This document shows, one piece after another, positions 59,310-64,000 of a stretch of 64,000 bases of DNA (its first letter is position 1; every line of letters begins with the position of its first letter). This DNA comes from Planomonospora_B alba (lineage in GTDB: Bacteria; Actinomycetota; Actinomycetes; Streptosporangiales; Streptosporangiaceae). The stretch is from the NCBI RefSeq assembly GCF_039534085.1, contig NZ_BAAAUT010000006.1:62001-126000 (forward strand). Reading direction: 5' to 3'. Made by a program: the position numbers and the translations under genes. A model generated the notes under the pieces. The model was not told where the DNA came from. It was given only the letters and a program-made list of their open reading frames with translations, and did not search any database.

Positions 59310-59423
59310 GGCGTAAATTTTCACCACCTTTCTGACCTGCTGCTTCATCGGGATCCCAGACGGCAGACTCCACAACCGGTAGCAGAAAACCGGCCTCGCC
59401 CCCCGTCCGCGCCTGGTAGCGAT

Positions 59424-59435
59424 GCAACCGCTTGC
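59424..59435. promoter_or_regulatory. LacI-type operator upstream of aldose 1-epimerase
   Basis: GCAACCGCTTGC, about 185 bp before the epimerase start and 204 bp from the divergent operon start. It could serve either unit. Confidence 0.55.
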
Positions 59436-59619
59436 GTTACGGTGCCGCGGGCGGTGCGGCCTGCGCCCCGCCTGCGGGCACGCCGTCCGGCCGCCGGAGC
59501 GGCTCCCCGGACCGCGGACGCTGGCTCCGGCCGGACGGGAACCCTCCCGGCGACCGCACGGGGACCACGCGGCGACCGCACAGCGACCCACACAGCACAG
59601 ACGCAGAGAGCGAGCTCAC

Positions 59620-60576
59620 GTGAGATTCGGATTCACCCCCGCCGGCGACGCCGTGGAGCGGCACGTCCTGTCGAACGGCCGGATGCGCGCGGGGATCCTG
59701 ACCCTCGGCGCGATCGTCCAGTCGGTCGAGCTGCCCGACGGGACCGACGTCGTCCTCGGCCTGCCCACGGTGGACGACTACCTCAACCGCAGCCGCTACT
59801 TCGGCGCGGTCGTCGGCCGGTACGGCAACCGCATCGCGGGCGGCCGCTTCACCCTCGACGGCACGGAGTACCGGCTGCCGCTCAACAACAACGGCCACAG
59901 CCTCCACGGCGGCCTGGCCGGGTTCGACAAGCGGGTCTGGCGGGCCGAGCCGGACGGCGAGCGGGCCGTCCGGCTGACCTACGTCAGCGCGGACGGCGAG
60001 GAGGGCTACCCGGGCACGCTCACCGTGAGCGTCACCTACACCCTCACCGACCGCGACGAGCTGCGGATCGACTACCGCGCCACCACGGACGCGCCCACCG
60101 TGCTCAACCTGACCAACCACTCCTACTTCAACCTCGCCGGCGGGGGCGACGTGCTCGGCCACGTCGTCACCATCGAGGCCGACCACTACCTGCCGGTCGA
60201 CGAGGGCAAGATCCCGCTGCCCGGCGCACCGGCGCCGGTGGCGGGCACGCCGTACGACTTCACCAGGCCGACGGCGGTGGGCGCGCGCCTTTCCGGCTGC
60301 TACGACCACTGCTACGTGCTGCGCCCCGGCGGGACGATGCGGGTCCAGGAACCGGTGAGCGGCCGGGCGATGGAGGTGACGACCACCGAGCCGGGGGTCC
60401 AGTTCTACACCGGCCACATGCTGGACGGCGTCGCCACGCCGTACGGCAGGCACGCCGGACTCTGCCTGGAGACGCAGCACTTCCCCGACTCGCCCAACCG
60501 GCCCGACTTCCCCTCCACCGTGCTCCGCCCGGGGCAGGAGCACGTCTCGGCCACGACCTACCGGTTCCTGTTCTGA
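59620..60576 (+). CDS. galM: Aldose 1-epimerase
   Basis: A 318-residue mutarotase interconverting alpha and beta anomers of sugars. RYFGAVVGRYGNRIAGG; first His in NNNGHSLHGGLAGFDKRVW; second His in NLTNHSYFNLAGGGD; catalytic Glu in LCLETQHFPDSPNRPDFP. GTG 59620 gives the family's usual N-terminus (RFGFTPAGDAVERHVL); the frame open further upstream is GC-rich non-coding DNA. It probably serves the uronic-acid or galactose products of pectin breakdown. Confidence 0.9.
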   Translation: MRFGFTPAGDAVERHVLSNGRMRAGILTLGAIVQSVELPDGTDVVLGLPTVDDYLNRSRYFGAVVGRYGNRIAGGRFTLDGTEYRLPLNNNGHSLHGGLAGFDKRVWRAEPDGERAVRLTYVSADGEEGYPGTLTVSVTYTLTDRDELRIDYRATTDAPTVLNLTNHSYFNLAGGGDVLGHVVTIEADHYLPVDEGKIPLPGAPAPVAGTPYDFTRPTAVGARLSGCYDHCYVLRPGGTMRVQEPVSGRAMEVTTTEPGVQFYTGHMLDGVATPYGRHAGLCLETQHFPDSPNRPDFPSTVLRPGQEHVSATTYRFLF

Positions 60577-60691
60577 CGGGGTCCGGCCCGCCCGGGGAGG
60601 TGCGCCGCGACCGGTTCCCGCCGGAGCGGCGCGGCCCTCCATTCCCCAGGAAAAAGCCAGTCATCCCATGACTGGATCTACCCTGTTTGCT

Positions 60692-60703
60692 GCAACCGCT
60701 TGT
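60692..60703. promoter_or_regulatory. LacI-type operator-like site upstream of the ABC transporter
   Basis: GCAACCGCTTGT, one base different from the site at 59424-59435. It lies about 120 bp upstream of the predicted transporter promoter. The gap 60577-60886 otherwise holds only regulatory-looking sequence, including the palindrome at 60782. Confidence 0.45.
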
Positions 60704-60781
60704 AGCAACGGAGCAATTGTTTCGAGAATCTCTACCGCCGGAAACCTGACGTTAACCCGGCCACCTGCGGAAACGTTCATG

Positions 60782-60793
60782 CCGATATATCGG
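60782..60793. promoter_or_regulatory. Palindrome CCGATATATCGG
   Basis: Perfect 12-bp palindrome in an AT-rich stretch, 28 bp before the predicted -35 element of the ABC transporter operon. Possible activator or repressor site; unassigned. Confidence 0.4.
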
Positions 60794-60820
60794 TAACAAG
60801 CAGGTAACGCCTGCAAAGGG

Positions 60821-60849
60821 TTGACGCGGCTTTCCGGGACCTATAGGAA
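60821..60849 (+). promoter_or_regulatory. Predicted promoter of the sugar ABC transporter operon
   Basis: -35 TTGACG (60821-60826) and -10 TAGGAA (60844-60849), 17 bp apart, giving a leader of about 30 nt to the GGGAGG ribosome-binding site. GCAAAGGGTTGA overlaps the -35 and resembles a weak LacI-type site. Confidence 0.45.
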
Positions 60850-60886
60850 AGCGCCATCCAATCACGTCACATCGGGAGGTCCCGTG

Positions 60887-60946
60887 ATGACGATCGAATC
60901 AGGAAATGTCCGGGCCCGATCCATGCAGGGGTTCCGCCGTGGTTGA
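60887..60946 (+). CDS. Possible leader peptide upstream of the ABC permease (19 aa)
   Basis: GGGAGG eight bases before ATG 60887 is the best ribosome-binding site of the operon. The frame it opens, ending MQGFRRG, stops at 60946, just inside the permease gene, which begins in another frame (ATG 60906 or GTG 60939). This arrangement suggests that ribosomes finishing the leader re-initiate on the permease. The peptide itself resembles nothing known. Confidence 0.35.
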   Translation: MTIESGNVRARSMQGFRRG

Positions 60947-61901
60947 TTCGTTGTCGCTGAAGAAGCCCGTGGTCACGCCCCCCGCCCCCGCACGGGGAAG
61001 CGGGCCGGTCGTCAACCGCTCTCGCCGTGAGGCGTTGGCCGCCTACGCGTTCCTCATCCCGTGGTTCGTGGGCCTGTTCCTGATCACGGTCGGCCCGATC
61101 GTGGCCTCGTTCTATCTGTCCTTCACCAACTACAGCCTCCTGGAGGAGGCCGAGTGGGTCGGGCTGGACAACTACGTCAAGCTGTTCACCGAGGACCCCC
61201 GCTTCTGGGCCTCGTTGAAGGTCACCGCGATCTACGTGGTGGTCTCGGTCCCCCTCCAGCTCGGCTTCGCCCTGGCGCTGGCGCTGCTGCTGGACCGCGG
61301 CCTGCGGGGCCTGTCGTTCTACCGGTCGGTCTACTACCTGCCCTCGCTGCTCGGCGGCAGCGTGGCGATCGCCATCCTCTGGCGGAAGATCTTCGGAGCC
61401 GACGGCCTGGTCAACGCGGTGCTCGGCCTCTTCGGCGTCGAGGGCACCAGCTACGTCAACAACCCCGACACCGCGCTGAGCACCCTGATCCTGCTGCACG
61501 TGTGGACCTTCGGCGCCCCGATGGTCATCTTCCTGGCCGGCCTCCGGCAGATCCCGAGCAGCTACTACGAGGCCGCCGCGATCGACGGCGCGGGCGCCGT
61601 CCAGCAGTTCAGGTCGATCACGCTGCCGCTGCTCACGCCGATCATCTTCTTCAACCTCGTGCTGGAGATCATCAAGTCGTTCCAGTCGTTCACCCAGTCG
61701 TTCATCGTCAGCAACGGCACCGGCGGCCCGAACGACTCCACGCTCTTCTACACGCTCTACCTCTACCTCAAGGGGTTCAAGCACTACGAGATGGGCTACG
61801 CCTCGGCGATGGCCTGGGTGCTCGTGGTCATCATCGCCGGTCTGACCGGGATCAACTTCCTCGCGTCCAAGTATTGGGTCTTCTATGGCGACAGCAAGTA
61901 G
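60939..61901 (+). CDS. Sugar ABC transporter permease 1 (MalF/UgpA-like)
   Basis: Binding-protein-dependent permease, about 320 residues with six transmembrane segments beginning YAFLIPWFVGLFLITVGP. The cytoplasmic EAA loop YYEAAAIDGAGAVQQF (about residues 208-223) docks the ATPase. It belongs to the CUT1 carbohydrate family. GTG 60939 is taken as the start, because no good site precedes the alternative ATG 60906 (11 more residues). The next permease overlaps its end by 17 bp. Confidence 0.88.
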   Translation: MVDSLSLKKPVVTPPAPARGSGPVVNRSRREALAAYAFLIPWFVGLFLITVGPIVASFYLSFTNYSLLEEAEWVGLDNYVKLFTEDPRFWASLKVTAIYVVVSVPLQLGFALALALLLDRGLRGLSFYRSVYYLPSLLGGSVAIAILWRKIFGADGLVNAVLGLFGVEGTSYVNNPDTALSTLILLHVWTFGAPMVIFLAGLRQIPSSYYEAAAIDGAGAVQQFRSITLPLLTPIIFFNLVLEIIKSFQSFTQSFIVSNGTGGPNDSTLFYTLYLYLKGFKHYEMGYASAMAWVLVVIIAGLTGINFLASKYWVFYGDSK

Positions 61902-62748
61902 CCGGAATCCGGTCCTGTACCGGCGCCGGGTCTCCAGGGGTGCCAAGCACCTGATGTTGATCGGCTTCGGCCTGGTCATGCTCTACCCGCTGCTGTGGAT
62001 GATCTCCAGTTCGCTCAAGCCGGAGGAGCTGATCTTCCGCGAGCCCGGGCTGATCCCCAGCGAGATCACCTTCGAGAACTACACCGAGGGCTGGGACGCG
62101 CTGGCCCACCCCTTCAGCTACTACCTGTGGAACTCGGCGCTCATCACGGTGCTGTCGGTCATCGGCAACCTGGCCGCCTGCTCGCTGGCCGCCTACTCCT
62201 TCGCCCGGCTGAACTTCCCGCTGAAGAAGCTCTGGTTCGCGCTCATGCTCGGCACGATCATGCTGCCGCTCCACGTGGTGATCGTCCCGCAGTACATCAT
62301 GTTCGCCCAGCTGGACATGATCAACACGATCTGGCCGCTGATCCTGCCGAAGTTCCTGGCCCACGACTCGTTCTTCATCTTCCTGATGGTCCAGTTCATC
62401 AGGACGCTCCCGCGGGAGCTCGACGAGGCCGCCTCGATCGACGGCGCCGGCTACTGGCGCACCTTCTTCCGGGTCATCCTCCCGCTCTGCACCCCGGCAC
62501 TGGCCACCACGGCGATCTTCACGTTCATCTGGACGTGGAACGACTTCTTCAGCCAGCTGCTCTACCTGAACAACCCCGACAACTTCACCGTCCCGGTGGC
62601 GCTGCGCACCTTCCTGGACTCCAGCGGTGAGTCGTCGTGGGGACCGATGTTCGCCATGTCGATCATCGCCCTCGGACCGATCTTCGGGTTCTTCCTGGCC
62701 GGTCAGAAGTACCTGATCCGCGGTATGGCCACCACGGGTCTCAAGTAA
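61885..62748 (+). CDS. Sugar ABC transporter permease 2 (MalG/UgpE-like)
   Basis: A 287-residue CUT1 permease with six transmembrane segments. It begins HLMLIGFGLVMLYPLLWMIS, has FRVIL next to the EAA motif ELDEAASIDGAGYWRTFF and ends FLAGQKYLIRGMATTGLK. It starts inside the preceding permease gene (17-bp overlap), so the pair is co-translated and forms the heterodimeric channel. No ATPase gene is in the window; CUT1 systems often share a MsiK-type ATPase encoded elsewhere. Confidence 0.92.
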   Translation: MATASSRNPVLYRRRVSRGAKHLMLIGFGLVMLYPLLWMISSSLKPEELIFREPGLIPSEITFENYTEGWDALAHPFSYYLWNSALITVLSVIGNLAACSLAAYSFARLNFPLKKLWFALMLGTIMLPLHVVIVPQYIMFAQLDMINTIWPLILPKFLAHDSFFIFLMVQFIRTLPRELDEAASIDGAGYWRTFFRVILPLCTPALATTAIFTFIWTWNDFFSQLLYLNNPDNFTVPVALRTFLDSSGESSWGPMFAMSIIALGPIFGFFLAGQKYLIRGMATTGLK

Positions 62749-62815
62749 GTCCTGTCCCACCCCGAGCATGTCCTCTTCAACCCCCCTGAAAATGATTAAG
62801 AGGAAGGACCGAGAG

Positions 62816-64000
62816 ATGCGCTCTCTCAAGACGGTTGCCCTTCTCGCCGCGGCGGCACTGACCCTGACCGCCTGCGGCGGCGGCGACGGCGGCGGCGAGT
62901 CCGCCGACGGCAAGGTCAAGATCCGTTTCTCCTACTGGGGCTCCGACTCCCGGCAGAAGCTCACCGAGCAGGTCATCGCGGCGTTCGAGAAGAAGAACCC
63001 GAACATCGACGTGGTCGGCGAGTTCTCCGACTGGCCGAGCTACTACGAGTCGCTGGCCACCAAGGTCGCGGCCAACGACGCGCCCGACGTCATGACGCTG
63101 GAGATCCGCGGTCTGGCCGAGTACGCCGGCCGGGGCGCCCTCCTCGACCTCGCCGGCAAGGTCAACACCGCCGACCTCGACCAGGAGGTGCTGAAGGCCA
63201 ACCAGGTCGACGGCAAGCAGTACGCCATCCCCACCGGCGTCAACGTCTTCGCGATGTACGCCAACAAGGCCGTCCTCGACAAGGCGGGCGTGGAGCTCCC
63301 GGACGACAAGACCTGGACCTGGGACGACTACATCAAGCTCTCCGCCAAGATCAGCGAGGCCGGCAAGGGCGAGTACTACGGCACCGAGTACACCTCCAAC
63401 AACCCGACCTTCCCCACCATCTACGCCGCGCAGCGCGGTGAGAAGCTCTACGACAACGGCAAGATCGGCATCTCGGCCGACACGCTCAAGGCGTGGTGGG
63501 GCACCTTCCTCACCATGATCGAGACCAAGGCCTCGCCCGACGCCGCGAAGATGAACGAGATCATCGCCGGTGGCGTGGAGCAGTCGCTGATCGGCACCAA
63601 CAAGGGCGCGTTCGGCATGTGGTGGAGCAACCAGCTCGGCACCCTCAGCAAGGTGTCCGGCTCCGAGCTGACCATGCTCCGCATGCCGAAGCTGGACGCC
63701 TCCGGCGGCAACGGCATGTTCCTCCAGCCCGCCATGCACTGGACGATCTCCAGCAAGACCGAGCACCCGGCCGAGGCGCAGAAGTTCGTCGACTTCCTGC
63801 TCAACGACCCGGAGGCCGGCGGCATCCTGCTCAGCGACCGCGGCCTGCCGATCAACTCCAAGGTCCTGGAGGCCATCAAGGGCAAGCTGACCCCGGCCGA
63901 CCAGCAGAGCGTGGACTTCATCGAGCAGATCAGGAGCGAGCTCACCCAGGCGATCGTCCCCCCGAAGGGCGCCTCGAAGATGGAGGACATCATCAAGCGC
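62816..64000 (+). CDS. Sugar ABC transporter substrate-binding lipoprotein (partial)
   Basis: ATG 62816 after AGGAAGG. 395 codons run to the right edge without a stop. Lipoprotein signal with lipobox LTAC (Cys about 20) and a Gly-rich tether. The extracellular solute-binding family 1 fold shows FSYWGSDSRQKLTEQVIAAF, ANDAPDVMTLEIRGLAEYA, GKQYAIPTGVNVFAMYANKA and TWTWDDYIKLSAKI. It follows the permeases by 67 bp. Given the surrounding pectin genes, the ligand is probably an oligogalacturonide or rhamnogalacturonan fragment, but this is inferred. Confidence 0.9.
   Translation, partial: MRSLKTVALLAAAALTLTACGGGDGGGESADGKVKIRFSYWGSDSRQKLTEQVIAAFEKKNPNIDVVGEFSDWPSYYESLATKVAANDAPDVMTLEIRGLAEYAGRGALLDLAGKVNTADLDQEVLKANQVDGKQYAIPTGVNVFAMYANKAVLDKAGVELPDDKTWTWDDYIKLSAKISEAGKGEYYGTEYTSNNPTFPTIYAAQRGEKLYDNGKIGISADTLKAWWGTFLTMIETKASPDAAKMNEIIAGGVEQSLIGTNKGAFGMWWSNQLGTLSKVSGSELTMLRMPKLDASGGNGMFLQPAMHWTISSKTEHPAEAQKFVDFLLNDPEAGGILLSDRGLPINSKVLEAIKGKLTPADQQSVDFIEQIRSELTQAIVPPKGASKMEDIIKR

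Overview
The window is chromosomal DNA from a very GC-rich filamentous-type actinobacterium. GTG and TTG starts and G/C third codon positions are common. The gene set fits the Streptosporangiales or a close relative: IdeR, a citrate synthase of the CitA type, class E/F sortases, SpoIIE-type phosphatase regulators, AfsR/LAL-type ATP-binding regulators and secreted modular polysaccharide lyases. The genus is an inference; there is no rRNA or other marker gene here.

Layout. 1-9.3 kb: the N-terminal part of a large ATP-binding regulator, a methyltransferase, a large acyl-CoA dehydrogenase, two tiny ORF candidates, a thiolase and a secreted rhamnogalacturonan lyase (PL11 with a ricin-type lectin domain). 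9.6-16.1 kb: a surface-protein locus with two paralogous [cell-wall-anchored cargo -> sortase] pairs on the minus strand, the first followed by a DUF2079 membrane protein. 16.3-36.6 kb: ordinary housekeeping and fatty-acid genes. These are an acyl-CoA dehydrogenase, lipoprotein, hydrolase, PAS-GAF-SpoIIE-HATPase phosphatase, IdeR, MFS transporter, PdxH, citrate synthase, SerC, rhomboid protease, enoyl-CoA hydratase and SDR, STAS protein, a cobalt/nickel ECF transporter (CbiM-N fusion, CbiQ, CbiO) and two glycosyltransferases. 36.6-39.4 kb: a Ca2+-type P-type ATPase.

39.46-50.73 kb is an accessory island. It is bracketed by two outward-facing ends of the same IS5-type element, each next to a CTAG: a solo end on the left and a complete 1029-bp IS on the right. 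Inside are a frameshifted zinc-hook (Rad50/SMC-like) ATPase relic, a truncated LuxR gene, an aldehyde dehydrogenase, SDR and peptidase relics, an LtrA-like membrane protein, a complete LAL-type LuxR regulator, a chloroperoxidase-like hydrolase and an antibiotic-biosynthesis-type monooxygenase. A 547-bp direct repeat (41149-41695 and 47952-48498, three mismatches seen) runs from inside the LuxR gene to the ATG of two different downstream genes.

51.2-64 kb is a pectin/uronate utilisation region. It holds a secreted pectinesterase-pectate lyase fusion; a four-gene minus-strand operon (uronate dehydrogenase-like epimerase, KDG dehydratase-like aldolase, enolase-superfamily acid-sugar dehydratase, and a Gfo/Idh/MocA oxidoreductase fused to a DUF6807-like domain); an aldose 1-epimerase; and a carbohydrate ABC transporter whose binding protein runs off the right edge. 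LacI-type operators of the form GCAAYCxSTTGC lie upstream of these units. Two of the promoters share the same -35, spacer, -10 and operator geometry. Extracellular depolymerisation, ABC uptake and the oxidative uronate pathway therefore appear to form one regulon. Its regulator and the final semialdehyde dehydrogenase step are not identified in the window.

No tRNA, rRNA or CRISPR array was seen. Gaps over 300 bases are described in their own entries or covered by the sites listed in them.
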